Shown: piece by piece, positions 16,656-25,602 of the stretch | How positions within the stretch are numbered: position 1 is the first letter of the stretch | How the letters are laid out: each line of letters begins with the position of its first letter | Source: Sulfurospirillum sp. SCADC | Lineage (GTDB): Bacteria > Campylobacterota > Campylobacteria > Campylobacterales > Sulfurospirillaceae | Reading direction: 5' to 3' | NCBI RefSeq assembly: GCF_000743525.1 | Contig: NZ_JQGK01000015.1 | Location: 30,422 to 94,421, forward strand | Length of the DNA: 64,000 nucleotides | Translations under genes and position numbers: made by a program | Notes under the pieces: generated by a model | The model's input: only the letters and a program-made list of their open reading frames with translations | Databases searched by the model: none | Told to the model about the DNA's origin: nothing

Positions 16656-18049
16656 TGCTGCATCAACACGTTACACGTGCCCTTCTCGCTCTTTTTCTTG
16701 GTACCTTATGTCTTTCGGGTTTAGTCAGTTATTTTACGATTAAAAGCGACAACATTGAACGCTACCAAATGGAGCTTGAGTCGCACATCAAGATCATCAA
16801 ACACCAACTTCCTGCTGTCGAAGACCTTGAAGCGTTTGCAAAGATGATCAAAGAGAGCTCAAACATTCGTTTTACCCTCATTGATGAAACAGGTGCTGTA
16901 CTGGTTGATAGCGACAAAGACAATGAAACGATGGACAACCACGCACGCCGTGAAGAGATCATCAAAGCACAAAAGATGGAATTTGCCCATTCGGTGCGTT
17001 TTTCTGACTCAGTGCAGAGCAATTTTTTATACGTAGCACACTGTTTTAAACTTAATGATCGCACGGTGTTTTTACGCCTCGCCACCAACATTGACACCAT
17101 TATGCACACGTTTTACGACCTGTGGCTCAAACTGACCATTATCTTCGGTCTTAACATCTTAGCAGGACTCTATGGCGCGTATGTGTTCAGCCAAAAAGTG
17201 CGTCACGAAATCGACAAAATCGTCGAAAATCTCCAACAAATTGCCGATAAAGACTACAAAATCAGCCTATCATCGCACTTCTGTTTGGAGTTTTTTGAGA
17301 TTGCCAATTACCTTAAAAAGTTAGCAGCCAAATTGGAAAAACGCGCGAAACAAAAACGCAAATACACTGCCAAAATCAAGCTCATAAGTCAACAAAGAAG
17401 CGACGTCATCTCAGCCATCAGCCATGAGTTTAAAAACCCTATTGCCTCCATTATGGGCTATGCGCAAACGCTTCTGGATGATCCGCATGCAAACCCACAA
17501 ATCAGGGAGCGCTTTTTAGGTAAAATTGTTCAAAATGGACAAAAAATCTCTGGGATGATCGACCGTCTCACGCTGACCACTAAATTTGAAAATGGCGACT
17601 TTACCACACAAAACAGCACGTTTGACGTGGTCAAAATGACACAAGACATCGCGCAAAACTTTAGGGAAAAACATCACAATCGCCCTATCGTCTGCACCCT
17701 TCCTGAGACATTTCCCATTACAGCAGATCGCACGATGATCGAAATCGTCATCTCCAATCTCATCGACAACGCCCTCAAATACTCCGACGATACCATCGAG
17801 ATTTACCTCAAAGAGGGAGCGTTACATGTAAAAGATAATGGCGTGGGCATCAAAGAAGACGAGATCGAAAAAGTGACCCAAAAGTTCTACCGCTCCAACT
17901 CGCATTCGTGGGACAATTCGATGGGACTTGGGCTTGCATTGGTGAATTACATCCTCAAGATGCACAACTCCATGCTTGAAATACAAAGTAGCTTAGGCGT
18001 AGGATCTGATTTTTCATTTAAATTACCTTCAAACAATGTTGTATTATGA
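16649..18049 (+). CDS. phoR: PhoR-like sensor histidine kinase
   Basis: Inner-membrane histidine kinase of 466 residues. It has two membrane helices (about 10-30 and 158-178) around a periplasmic domain with FTLIDETGAVLVDSD, which is PAS/Cache-like. The HisKA box is AISHEFKNP, followed by ATPase motifs N (NLIDNALKYS), G1 (VKDNGVGI), F and G2 (SMGLGLAL). It overlaps the regulator gene by 7 bases, so the pair is translationally coupled. An in-frame palindrome copy (17821-17832) encodes Leu-His-Val-Lys just before the G1 box. Confidence 0.88.
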   Translation: MLMLHQHVTRALLALFLGTLCLSGLVSYFTIKSDNIERYQMELESHIKIIKHQLPAVEDLEAFAKMIKESSNIRFTLIDETGAVLVDSDKDNETMDNHARREEIIKAQKMEFAHSVRFSDSVQSNFLYVAHCFKLNDRTVFLRLATNIDTIMHTFYDLWLKLTIIFGLNILAGLYGAYVFSQKVRHEIDKIVENLQQIADKDYKISLSSHFCLEFFEIANYLKKLAAKLEKRAKQKRKYTAKIKLISQQRSDVISAISHEFKNPIASIMGYAQTLLDDPHANPQIRERFLGKIVQNGQKISGMIDRLTLTTKFENGDFTTQNSTFDVVKMTQDIAQNFREKHHNRPIVCTLPETFPITADRTMIEIVISNLIDNALKYSDDTIEIYLKEGALHVKDNGVGIKEDEIEKVTQKFYRSNSHSWDNSMGLGLALVNYILKMHNSMLEIQSSLGVGSDFSFKLPSNNVVL

Positions 18050-18094
18050 TACGCAGAACAAAGCGTAGCTTTTAGACATTTACAAAGGTTTTAT

Positions 18095-18514
18095 ATGTAT
18101 CAAATGGGTGAACCTCGCATCAAAATCGTCGCCATGCCAAAAGACACCAACCCCTCTGGCAATATCTTCGGAGGTTGGATCATGTCGCAAATGGACATCG
18201 CTGGAAGTCTTGCGGTACGTGATCTCAACGTGGGACGTGTCGTAACGGTTGCCGTACAATCGATGGAATTCCGCGAAGCCGTCAAAGTGGGTGATGTGCT
18301 GAGCTGTTACGCTAAGATCATCACCGTGGGCAAAACATCGATTACCGTGCGCATCGAAGTCAATGCCGAACGCTCCATCGAAGGCACACACCGCTGTTTA
18401 CATGTAACGAGCGCTGTCATCACTTACGTGAACGTCACAACCGACGGTAAAAAAACGCCGATTCCCTACACAGAAAACGAACTAGCCGCACTGGGCATTG
18501 AAGTAAAAGCGTAG
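18095..18514 (+). CDS. yciA: Acyl-CoA thioesterase, YciA family
   Basis: Hot-dog fold acyl-CoA hydrolase of 139 residues. It contains the YciA-type segment DTNPSGNIFGGWIMSQMDIAGS, with the catalytic Asp in the loop, and VAVQSMEFREAVKVGD. It likely trims short- or medium-chain acyl-CoAs in the cytosol. A palindrome copy at 18397-18408 is read as Leu-His-Val-Thr. It stands between phoR and a small membrane protein gene in the same direction. Confidence 0.9.
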   Translation: MYQMGEPRIKIVAMPKDTNPSGNIFGGWIMSQMDIAGSLAVRDLNVGRVVTVAVQSMEFREAVKVGDVLSCYAKIITVGKTSITVRIEVNAERSIEGTHRCLHVTSAVITYVNVTTDGKKTPIPYTENELAALGIEVKA

Positions 18515-18572
18515 CCTGCTGCGCAATGTGATACAAAGAGTCTCAACCGCTAGCCGCGCAAAGGATATGCAC

Positions 18573-18983
18573 ATGCAGTCAAAAACATGGTATGCCAATT
18601 TTACAAAGTATCTTGCCAAGCTCACGGGTAAATCAAGCACTTTTACCCTCTCCATTTTGCTCATCGTTGTCTGGCTCATCAGTGGACCTTTTTTTGACTA
18701 CAGCGATACGTGGCAACTCGTGATTAACACAACAACGACGATTATCACGTTTATGATGGTTTTTGTCATTCAAAACACTCAAAATCGCGACACAGAAGCA
18801 ATGCAGGTCAAACTCGATGAGCTGATTCGCGTCACGCAAGGAGCACACAACGCTTTGCTTGATTTAGAAGAACTCGAAGAAGATCAGATTGAACAGTTTC
18901 GTAAGCATTACGAAATGCTCGCCGAAAAAGCACGAAAAGCACTCGCAAAAGGGGGCATCGACACCAATACACTCGATGAATAA
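18573..18983 (+). CDS. Low-affinity iron permease-like small membrane protein
   Basis: Protein of 136 residues with two membrane helices (TLSILLIVVWLISGPFF and TTIITFMMVFVIQ) and a charged coiled C-terminus. The sequence VFVIQNTQNRDTEAMQVKLDELI is the hallmark of the bacterial family annotated as low-affinity iron permease (Fet4-like). The bacterial function is not established. ATG 18573 is chosen because AAGGA precedes it by seven bases. Confidence 0.75.
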   Translation: MQSKTWYANFTKYLAKLTGKSSTFTLSILLIVVWLISGPFFDYSDTWQLVINTTTTIITFMMVFVIQNTQNRDTEAMQVKLDELIRVTQGAHNALLDLEELEEDQIEQFRKHYEMLAEKARKALAKGGIDTNTLDE

Positions 18984-18985
18984 GC

Positions 18986-18997
18986 TTTACATGTAAA
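18986..18997. repeat. TTTACATGTAAA palindrome between convergent genes
   Basis: A perfect copy in the 16-base gap between convergent stop codons at 18983 and 19000. No other hairpin is present, so the palindrome itself occupies the place of a terminator. Confidence 0.88.
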
Positions 18998-18999
18998 GA

Positions 19000-19329
19000 T
19001 CAATCCACAATAAAAAGCGTCGCCCCACACGGTGTGTACGAGCGATGTGCCATCGTCTCATCCGCCACTTCATAACTCATGCCTGCCTTCAGAAGATGCA
19101 CTTCGCCATTTGCAAGCTCCGTGTAAAGTTCACCCTCTAAACACAAAAGAATATGCCCCTTTTGACACCAATGGTCAGCTTTATACCCTGCGGTATATTC
19201 CACCATGCGCACACGAATGTCGCCACACTGCTTCGTTCGCCAAAACGCACTGCCACTTTCACCTTTGTGCTCTACTTTTTCGATATTTTCCCAATCGGTT
19301 GTGGCGAAGGGGATATTGGTCATTTGCAT
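19000..19329 (-). CDS. Small cupin protein of the DHCW-motif type
   Basis: Single-domain cupin of 109 residues. ADHWCQKGHILLCLEGEL forms the first cupin motif with its metal-binding His and Glu positions and matches the family named after a DHCW motif. Ligand and reaction are unknown. It overlaps the upstream HxlR gene by 10 bases, so the two form a unit, probably responding to electrophiles or oxidants. Confidence 0.75.
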   Translation of the reverse strand: MQMTNIPFATTDWENIEKVEHKGESGSAFWRTKQCGDIRVRMVEYTAGYKADHWCQKGHILLCLEGELYTELANGEVHLLKAGMSYEVADETMAHRSYTPCGATLFIVD

Positions 19330-19673
19330 GGAATATCTTCTTTCCCACCGTATTTCACGGCATATACTTCACCGAAAACGTACATGGAGTTCAAGACTTT
19401 TTCAAGCTCTAAACCGATGGGGCTGAGTGCATATTCCACGCGTGGGGGGACTTCTGCAAATACGGTTCGTTCGATGATGTGGTCTGCTTCAAGCTCTTTG
19501 AGCTTTTGGGTTACGGTTTTTTGTGTGACCTGAGGGAATGCTTCACAGATCTCTTTAAACCGCTTTTGACCGCTTAGCAAAATGTAGACGATAAAGATTT
19601 TACTCTTGTCATTGATGATGCTCAGTGTCAGCTCCACAGGGCAGTGGAACTCTTTTTCGTTAATTGTTATCAT
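19320..19673 (-). CDS. HxlR-family transcriptional regulator
   Basis: Winged-helix regulator of 117 residues with the HxlR core (GQKRFKEICEAFPQVTQKTVTQKLKELEADHIIERT). It has a Cys near the N-terminus (EFHCPVELTLSII) at the place where YodB, CatR and HypR of Bacillus carry their redox-sensing Cys. ATG 19673 follows GAGG by eight bases. The gene is divergent from a flavodoxin-fold reductase and coupled to a cupin gene, so it probably controls both. Redox sensing is inference from the Cys and the neighbours. Confidence 0.82.
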   Translation of the reverse strand: MITINEKEFHCPVELTLSIINDKSKIFIVYILLSGQKRFKEICEAFPQVTQKTVTQKLKELEADHIIERTVFAEVPPRVEYALSPIGLELEKVLNSMYVFGEVYAVKYGGKEDIPCK

Positions 19674-19797
19674 ACTATTCACCTCTTGTTTTGAATTATA
19701 CCATAATAACCATTTTTGTTCTTTACTTACTTTTTTTTCTCTAAGGTAATTATAAGTCGTTTAGGTATATATTTTCCAAATTATTCAAGGAGAACGT
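19674..19797. promoter_or_regulatory. Divergent HxlR/reductase control region
   Basis: AT-rich gap between divergent starts. TATACCATAATAACC (about 19697-19711) and GGTAATTATAAGTCG...GGTATA (about 19755-19776) are partly symmetrical elements and may be operators for the HxlR protein. No exact inverted repeat is clear. Confidence 0.35.
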
Positions 19798-20361
19798 ATG
19801 AAAAAAACATTAATTATTTTAGCCCATCCGAATATGGCGGAATCTAACGTCAATAAAGCGCTGATACAGAGCATTCAAAACGAACCACACATCACCGTAC
19901 ACGATCTGTATGCGACCTATAAAACCATCGAAGCCATTGATGTGGCGAAAGAACAAGCTCTCTTAGTCCAATTTGACCGCATCATCTTTCAATTTCCACT
20001 CTACTGGTACAGCGCTCCTGCTATGTTAAAAGAGTGGCAAGATAAAATGCTAGGGTATGGCTTTGCGTATGGACCAGAAGGCAGTAAACTCGCAGGGAAA
20101 GAGAGCAAAATCGTTGTGAGTGCAGGTTCCCCCGAATACGCATATCAAGCAGGCTTTTACAACAACTTTACGCTCAGTGAATACTTAAGACCTTTGCAGT
20201 CAACGATTTTGTTTACGGGTATGGAGTTTAAAGGGATTTTTGCGGTGTATGGAGCGATGAAACTGAGCGCTGAAGCACTGGAAAAAGATGTGAAAACATA
20301 CCAAACCGTCCTAAGAACAGATGACTGGAGCAGCTCACTGTTTAAATTTCTAGCAAGCTAA
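19798..20361 (+). CDS. NAD(P)H-dependent oxidoreductase, KefF/MdaB type
   Basis: Flavodoxin-like fold quinone reductase of 187 residues. It starts KKTLIILAHPNMAESNVNKAL (FMN phosphate loop) and has IIFQFPLYWYSAPAMLKEWQD, the usual signature of this family. Such enzymes reduce quinones and electrophiles by two electrons in the cytosol. It has a strong AAGGAG ribosome binding site and is divergent from the HxlR regulator. Confidence 0.88.
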   Translation: MKKTLIILAHPNMAESNVNKALIQSIQNEPHITVHDLYATYKTIEAIDVAKEQALLVQFDRIIFQFPLYWYSAPAMLKEWQDKMLGYGFAYGPEGSKLAGKESKIVVSAGSPEYAYQAGFYNNFTLSEYLRPLQSTILFTGMEFKGIFAVYGAMKLSAEALEKDVKTYQTVLRTDDWSSSLFKFLAS

Positions 20362-20363
20362 CC

Positions 20364-20384
20364 AAGAGGGTTTCAAACCCTCTT
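20364..20384. terminator. Bidirectional terminator hairpin
   Basis: AAGAGGG/CCCTCTT with a 7-base TTTCAAA loop fills the gap between the reductase and the convergent histidine kinase gene. Confidence 0.7.
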
Positions 20385-22088
20385 CTACGACTGTGGCAGG
20401 ACGATGTGCATACACAGTCCGCTTTGTTCATTGCGCGCACTAATAGAGCCTTGCATGTTCTGCTCGATGATCTGCTTGGCGATGTAAAGCCCCGTCCCAC
20501 TGCCACTTGTGGGGTCTTTGGTTGTGAAAAATGGGTCGAAAAGATAGGGAAGCTGCGCCTCTTCCACGCCACCTGCATTATCTAAAACCTCAATGACAAT
20601 GCTCTGCTCTTGTAAAAAGCCTTTGATACGAATCGTTCCATGAGCAATTTCACGCCTTAAAATGGCATCTTTGGCGTTATTGATAAGCACTAAAAGGACA
20701 TGCGAAAGCTCTTTTTTAAAGTTATGAATGACGATGTCTTCGGGACACTCCACCTCAAACGTCATATCTTTATTGGCGAGTCCTCCATCGGTGATCTTGA
20801 TGCTCTCTTCAATCGATCTACGTAACATAAAGTCCACCTTAGAACCCTCTTGTGAAAAAAAGTCTTTGAACTCCTCGATCAAAGAAGACATCAGTGCGAT
20901 GTGCTCTCGAAGCTTGATGATCTCCTCTTCAAGCCCCTCTTTCGTCAACTTTTCCATCTTGCTCTCTAGGTAGATCTTACTGACAACCACACTGATGGTA
21001 TTGAGCGGTTGGCGCCACTGATGCGCAATGCTGCTAAGCATCTCTCCAAGGGCTGCAAACTTGGCTTGTTGAAACAGCACTCTGTCTTTGAGTCGACTTT
21101 TTTCAACCTCTTGTTCGACCTTTTGCTCCAAGTGGGCATTGAGCTCTTCGAGCTTATGTTTAGCGTCAAAGGATTCGCACAGTTCTGTCGCGATGGCTCC
21201 GTATTCGTTCTCTTTAAGGAGGTATTTTCGTAAAATCGTTTTGTCTTTGTGCTCAAGTGCCAGCATAATGTCGCGCAACGGAAGAGAGATAAACTTCATG
21301 ATCAAAACGATGAAAACCACCATCATCAAAGCGGTGATCACAAAACTGAGCTTTAAATCTTGGATGGCGTACTCATCGAGATATTTCCCCATTTGATTTT
21401 TGGAGCTTAAGTAGAGCGTTACTGCCGTTTTCCCATCAAAGCCTAAGAGCGGAAGATCGTGAATGATCGTGTAAGGTTCTGCTATTTTTTTACCAAAATT
21501 GATCTCAGCGATGCCATAGCTATTGAGCTTTTGCATCCATGCCATGTCCCATAGTTTGCCAATGACCAAAAACCCTTCTGCTGGATGCGTGGCATCAATG
21601 GAAGTACCTAGGTCATGAATGGGGGCTATAAAAAACTCCACCAACCCTTCGTCTCGCTTCACAAAAAAGTGCTTCAACGACGCATCGTTCAAGGAGAGCT
21701 GATCTACTGCAAATAAAGAAGAGAGATCGCTTAAAAACGGTTGACTGGTTTCATTAAAAAAGGGGATTTTGTTTTGATCAAGAAGAAAAAAGAGATCGAC
21801 ATTCAGTTGCTTGAGCGAGCCTCCAAAATTGTCTTCAAACCACGTTTGATCACGATTTTTGACCGCCACAATGACTTGTTTTGCGGCGGAAATATCTAAG
21901 GTTTGCTTGCGGTAAGGCTCCGCTTTGTCCAGCATAAGCTGTTTAAAGTTTTCACTCATCTCTTGTGCGTAGTGTTGTGAGAGCGCTTCAACCTCTTCGC
22001 GGTCCTCTTTCCAGTTGTAAAACTCAAAGGCAATCATACCGAGCAAAACCAACATGGTTAAACTAAAAAAGGAGGCTTTGACGCTCAT
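20385..22088 (-). CDS. Orphan sensor histidine kinase
   Basis: Membrane histidine kinase of 567 residues. An N-terminal helix (about 5-22), an extracytoplasmic Cache-like domain (to about 240) and a second helix (FVITALMMVVFIVLIMKFI) precede a linker and coiled coil. The kinase core has SSIAHQWRQPLN (phosphoacceptor His), an N box LVLINNAKDAI and G boxes LDNAGGV and SGSGTGLYIAKQI. ATG 22088 is preferred because AAGGAG precedes it by six bases; the longer frame would run 166 bases into queC. No response regulator lies next to it, so its partner is elsewhere. Confidence 0.88.
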   Translation of the reverse strand: MSVKASFFSLTMLVLLGMIAFEFYNWKEDREEVEALSQHYAQEMSENFKQLMLDKAEPYRKQTLDISAAKQVIVAVKNRDQTWFEDNFGGSLKQLNVDLFFLLDQNKIPFFNETSQPFLSDLSSLFAVDQLSLNDASLKHFFVKRDEGLVEFFIAPIHDLGTSIDATHPAEGFLVIGKLWDMAWMQKLNSYGIAEINFGKKIAEPYTIIHDLPLLGFDGKTAVTLYLSSKNQMGKYLDEYAIQDLKLSFVITALMMVVFIVLIMKFISLPLRDIMLALEHKDKTILRKYLLKENEYGAIATELCESFDAKHKLEELNAHLEQKVEQEVEKSRLKDRVLFQQAKFAALGEMLSSIAHQWRQPLNTISVVVSKIYLESKMEKLTKEGLEEEIIKLREHIALMSSLIEEFKDFFSQEGSKVDFMLRRSIEESIKITDGGLANKDMTFEVECPEDIVIHNFKKELSHVLLVLINNAKDAILRREIAHGTIRIKGFLQEQSIVIEVLDNAGGVEEAQLPYLFDPFFTTKDPTSGSGTGLYIAKQIIEQNMQGSISARNEQSGLCMHIVLPQS

Positions 22089-22107
22089 TAACTGCTCCTT
22101 GCAGATG

Positions 22108-22119
22108 TTTACATGTAAA
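22108..22119. repeat. TTTACATGTAAA palindrome after queC
   Basis: A perfect copy three bases past the queC stop, upstream of the histidine kinase ribosome binding site. Confidence 0.85.
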
Positions 22120-22122
22120 GAT

Positions 22123-22803
22123 TTAAATCGATTGTGTGTAGGCTTCCCATCCTGCTTTTCGCAGTACACAGGCAGGGCATTTTCCACAGCCATATCCCCA
22201 TGCGTGCTTTTCACTGTGGTCACCATTATAGCATGTATGCGACTCATCAATGACAAGCTCCAAAACGCCCTCTTGGGCTGAAAGTTCAAAGGTTTCAGCC
22301 TTGGTAAGGTGCATCAAAGGGGAGTGAAATGTAATGTTCGCTTCACTGCCAAGATTAAGGGCAAGTTCCAATGCCTTAACAAAGGGTTCCCTGCAATCAG
22401 GATACCCCGAATAATCGGTCTGATTGACCCCAATGATGATATGCTCTATCCCTTGTTTTTGTGCAAACGCGTGTGCGAGGGTAAAAAAGATCGCGTTGCG
22501 ATTGGGAACAAACGAGGCAGGAAGATTGGTGTGGGTTTTGTGGTGCGCGCCAATGTCTTGTGTTCCGTCGATAAGCGCGGAGTCATTGATCTGTGAAAAG
22601 GCATCTAAACTTAAAAGAGTATTCTTTACATGTAAAGCCTTAGCGATCTTCTCCGCCTGCGCAATTTCCACACAATGCTTTTGCCCGTAATCAAACGTAA
22701 TGCTCTCAACGCTATCAAAACGGTTCTTCGCCCAACCCAGACAGGTCGTACTGTCTTGCCCACCACTAAAAACCACCAACGCTTTGGAAGCAATTTTAGC
22801 CAT
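22123..22803 (-). CDS. queC: 7-cyano-7-deazaguanine synthase
   Basis: QueC (226 residues) converts 7-carboxy-7-deazaguanine to preQ0 with ATP and ammonia on the way to queuosine in tRNA. The PP-loop is VFSGGQDSTTC. The zinc site is near the C-terminus (CYNGDHSEKHAWGYGCGKCPACVLR, shown by its Cys spacing). It overlaps the queE stop codon. A palindrome copy at 22625-22636 is read as Leu-His-Val-Lys. Confidence 0.95.
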   Translation of the reverse strand: MAKIASKALVVFSGGQDSTTCLGWAKNRFDSVESITFDYGQKHCVEIAQAEKIAKALHVKNTLLSLDAFSQINDSALIDGTQDIGAHHKTHTNLPASFVPNRNAIFFTLAHAFAQKQGIEHIIIGVNQTDYSGYPDCREPFVKALELALNLGSEANITFHSPLMHLTKAETFELSAQEGVLELVIDESHTCYNGDHSEKHAWGYGCGKCPACVLRKAGWEAYTQSI

Positions 22804-23381
22804 TATTCCACTCCTAAAAACTTGTGCAACTGCACACTTAAGATAAATTGTGGATGTGCTTTGACAAACTCCACACAGAAATTCACGTTCTCTTTATTGG
22901 GTCGGTCGACCTCATTTTGCGGTTGAATGAAGATGGGTTTGTAGCTTTTAAACGCCAAGATTTTCTCCACATCGGAGCTTTTACTCACCACAAATTTGAC
23001 CTCATCGTAACCATGTTTCTCAATATTATCCCACTCTTTGGGGCTGTATGTTACCCAATTTGCATTGGCAATATTGGAGAAATTATGACCGTTTGTCTCC
23101 ACCGCCACCGAGTACATGTACGCCTGCAAATACTCAATAAACCCATTGAGATTGTAAATCGTAGGCTCACCACCCGTGATGATCACGTGCATCGAAGGGT
23201 ACACCTTGATGCGCTCTAAAATCGCATCAAACGCAAGGCTCTCATACGCCCCTTTGTGCAACAGTTCATCGCAAAAACTACAGGTGAGATTGCACCCATG
23301 CAGACGAATAAAAATGGAAGGAACACCGACCTGCGTGCCTTCGCCTTGGATAGAATAAAATATTTCGACGATTTTTAACAT
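22803..23381 (-). CDS. queE: 7-carboxy-7-deazaguanine synthase
   Basis: Radical SAM enzyme of 192 residues that contracts CPH4 to CDG in queuosine synthesis. It starts MLKIVEIFYSIQGEG, has the cluster motif CNLTCSFC (CxxxCxxC), and TGGEPTIYN for SAM binding. It follows the restriction gene by only 15 bases, so it is probably read from the same transcript as the R-M pair upstream. Confidence 0.93.
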   Translation of the reverse strand: MLKIVEIFYSIQGEGTQVGVPSIFIRLHGCNLTCSFCDELLHKGAYESLAFDAILERIKVYPSMHVIITGGEPTIYNLNGFIEYLQAYMYSVAVETNGHNFSNIANANWVTYSPKEWDNIEKHGYDEVKFVVSKSSDVEKILAFKSYKPIFIQPQNEVDRPNKENVNFCVEFVKAHPQFILSVQLHKFLGVE

Positions 23382-23396
23382 AACGCTCTTTCTTTT

Positions 23397-24434
23397 TTAA
23401 ATATCATGTGTTAATTTTAATAACACTTCCATAGTCAAACTTTTTGTTGAAAAGATACCTTCGATCTTTTGCAAAGATGTATTCATTTGATATACTTCAT
23501 CGGATACAAATAGGTAAACTCCATGTTGACGTATCGCTTTAGCCTTATCTTCTGTTAGATCAAGTCCCAAGGTAATTTCAATCATTACATCTATTGAACT
23601 CATTTGTGCTGTTTTGATAAACTGTTTATATCGCTCTCGTAGAGTTCTTTTAGCTCCAATTCCATAAGTTTTACCATTTAACTCAAAAAAGAAATCAAAC
23701 TCTGTTAAACTATCGTCACTGTCATGTATTTTTTTGATTTTACTGCTATCCATGCCTATTTTTAGTAAAACAGATAAAATTCTATCTTCATAGTTTGATC
23801 CACTATCTGAAGTAATAGATTGATTAACACTTTCACTAAACATTAGCATAAAAATTTGATTTGGTTCAAGCCCTTGCTGTTTTAAGCTTTTTGCAGAGAA
23901 TGCTAATTTTTTTACAAACTCTTCTGCATCTTTTGAAATAAAATTTGTTTCTTCATTTTCTAATCTTTCAAAAAACATTAAAGATAATAATGCCCCACTC
24001 ACTCTTGTTGAATAAGGACTAAAAAGTGTAACTTTATCATACTTTAATGACAGAGGATCTAAGTTGTCTAGCTTTGCTACATCTAATAAATCTTTTGTTT
24101 TTGCTTCCTGCAACAACAAATCTTTAATCATATAAAGTTTTAAACTAAAAATAAAAAGCTCATTATCATTTTCTGTCTCTACAATATCAAATATATCAAT
24201 AAGAAAACTTTGACTTTGCAAACCTGTTTTGCTAGAACCAAAAATAGATGAAACCTTTTCCAACATCATAAGTTTAAAATTGGCTGTTTTTGTCAAACTA
24301 TAAATTTCAAAAATATTTTTTGCTTGTTTATCTGTTAATTTTGCCTTAACCAAGTATTTGAGAAAAAAATAAAATTTTAAATTGATGTCAAATTTCTCTT
24401 TTTTAATCTCTAGTTTTTCAAACTTCACATTCAA
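23397..24434 (-). CDS. Type II restriction endonuclease (EcoRII/PspGI-like group)
   Basis: Protein of 345 residues encoded directly after, and overlapping by 4 bases, a C5-cytosine methyltransferase. The putative PD-(D/E)XK core is EFDFFFELNGKTYGIGAKRTL, with Asp 247 and Lys 262, followed by RERYKQF. This resembles the K-T/R-T-L-R-E-R-W/Y stretch of enzymes cutting CCWGG or CCNGG. The N-terminal 200 residues are helical and not recognised. Composition is markedly AT-rich (many Lys, Asn, Ile). The restriction role rests mainly on gene order and this motif. Confidence 0.68.
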   Translation of the reverse strand: MNVKFEKLEIKKEKFDINLKFYFFLKYLVKAKLTDKQAKNIFEIYSLTKTANFKLMMLEKVSSIFGSSKTGLQSQSFLIDIFDIVETENDNELFIFSLKLYMIKDLLLQEAKTKDLLDVAKLDNLDPLSLKYDKVTLFSPYSTRVSGALLSLMFFERLENEETNFISKDAEEFVKKLAFSAKSLKQQGLEPNQIFMLMFSESVNQSITSDSGSNYEDRILSVLLKIGMDSSKIKKIHDSDDSLTEFDFFFELNGKTYGIGAKRTLRERYKQFIKTAQMSSIDVMIEITLGLDLTEDKAKAIRQHGVYLFVSDEVYQMNTSLQKIEGIFSTKSLTMEVLLKLTHDI

Positions 24435-25417
24435 CTCCTTGTCTGCATCTGTTTATTAATCTCTTTTGCCAACACTTCTATGACAGGAACAGCAACGCTA
24501 TTTCCAAACTGTTTATACGCTTGAACATCACTCACGACAATTTGAAAGTCATCCGTAAAACCTTGCAATCTAGCAGCTTCTCTTGGCGTTAATTTTCTAG
24601 GATTTTGATTTTCTTGAGCAATCAAAATCTCTGAACCATCTTTATAATATCTTGCTGAAATAGTACTGGTATATTCTGCATCTCCATCAAATAAAGAGTA
24701 ACCAAATCCATTGCCTTTTTTACGATGTTCAATTTTACGCTTTTGATGCCCCATCCACAATCTATCTGAAATTGTATATTTCGCATCAACCTCTTGTTCT
24801 AAAATTTTGGAAAGTTTTGTTTTCTTTTCTGTTTTTTGTGGAAACTCAAACTCTACGCTATGGTCTAAAAAGCCTATGATATAAATACGTTCTCTATTTT
24901 GAGGGACTCCAAAATCTTTTGCATTGAGAATCTGCGTAAAAACTTTATAACCAAGATTTTCTAATGTCTCTTTCACTACTTGAAACGTTGTACCTTTATC
25001 ATGATTTTTAAAACCTTTAACATTTTCTAAAAAAACTATTTTGGGTTTATGGTGCTTTAAAATACGCGCAATTTCAAAGAACAATGTTCCTCTTGTATCT
25101 TCAAAACCTTTGCGCTTACCTGCTATACTAAACGCTTGACACGGAAATCCACCCAATAAAATATCAAAGGATGGGATTTGTTTCTCATCTATCTTAGTAA
25201 TATCCCCATAAGGCATTTCTCCATAATTAGCATAATAGGTCTCACAAGCATACTTGTCTATTTCAGAGGCAAAAATAAATTCAATTTTATCTTTAAAGAT
25301 TCGCTCAAATCCTGATCTGATGCCACCAATACCAGCAAACAAATCTATGGCTTTATAAACATCAACTCTTTTTTTATTTTTCATTGTAAATAGGTTTCTT
25401 TCCATAAAATAGGTCAT
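24431..25417 (-). CDS. DNA (cytosine-5)-methyltransferase, Dcm-like target domain
   Basis: C5 methyltransferase of 328 residues. It has motif I DLFAGIGGIRSGFE, the catalytic Cys 93 in GGFPCQAFS, motif VI ENVKG (131-135), motif VIII QNRER (173-177) and motif X near the end (FGNSVAVPVI). The target-recognition region contains RKKGNGFGYSLF and TSTISARYYKDGSEIL. These closely resemble the Dcm/EcoRII/SsoII group, so CCWGG or CCNGG is the likely site. AAGGA lies eight bases before ATG 25417. It protects the host from the adjacent nuclease. Confidence 0.9.
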   Translation of the reverse strand: MTYFMERNLFTMKNKKRVDVYKAIDLFAGIGGIRSGFERIFKDKIEFIFASEIDKYACETYYANYGEMPYGDITKIDEKQIPSFDILLGGFPCQAFSIAGKRKGFEDTRGTLFFEIARILKHHKPKIVFLENVKGFKNHDKGTTFQVVKETLENLGYKVFTQILNAKDFGVPQNRERIYIIGFLDHSVEFEFPQKTEKKTKLSKILEQEVDAKYTISDRLWMGHQKRKIEHRKKGNGFGYSLFDGDAEYTSTISARYYKDGSEILIAQENQNPRKLTPREAARLQGFTDDFQIVVSDVQAYKQFGNSVAVPVIEVLAKEINKQMQTRS

Positions 25418-25602
25418 CTGCGTTTTCCTTTATATTATTAGAAATATAGTAGTAGATTTACAACAGATGATCTAAAAATTTTTCATTTTGAAATATTAGT
25501 CTTATAGATTATAGTATGAAAATGATTATAATCAAATTTGAGGAATTTTTTTTATATCTCTTTTTGGGTATCATTAAAGGATAAAAAGATGAAGGTATGT
25601 AA
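25418..25602. promoter_or_regulatory. AT-rich divergent gap, methyltransferase/queD
   Basis: Very AT-rich region between divergent starts. TATAAT in GATTATAATC (about 25530-25536) can serve queD. I see no operator for a controller protein and no riboswitch fold. Confidence 0.4.

Noticed and set aside
18050..18067. TACGC/GCGTA hairpin after the phoR-like gene
   Set aside because: Only a five-base-pair stem with an eight-base loop and no clean T-run; too weak to call a terminator.
19153..19533. 126-codon plus-strand ORF across the HxlR and cupin genes
   Set aside because: Antisense to two recognised genes, with no ribosome binding site or domain.
22089..22289. N-terminal extension of the orphan histidine kinase into queC
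   Set aside because: A strong AAGGAG-spaced ATG at 22088 directly precedes the membrane helix; the extra 67 codons are antisense-like sequence from queC in another frame.
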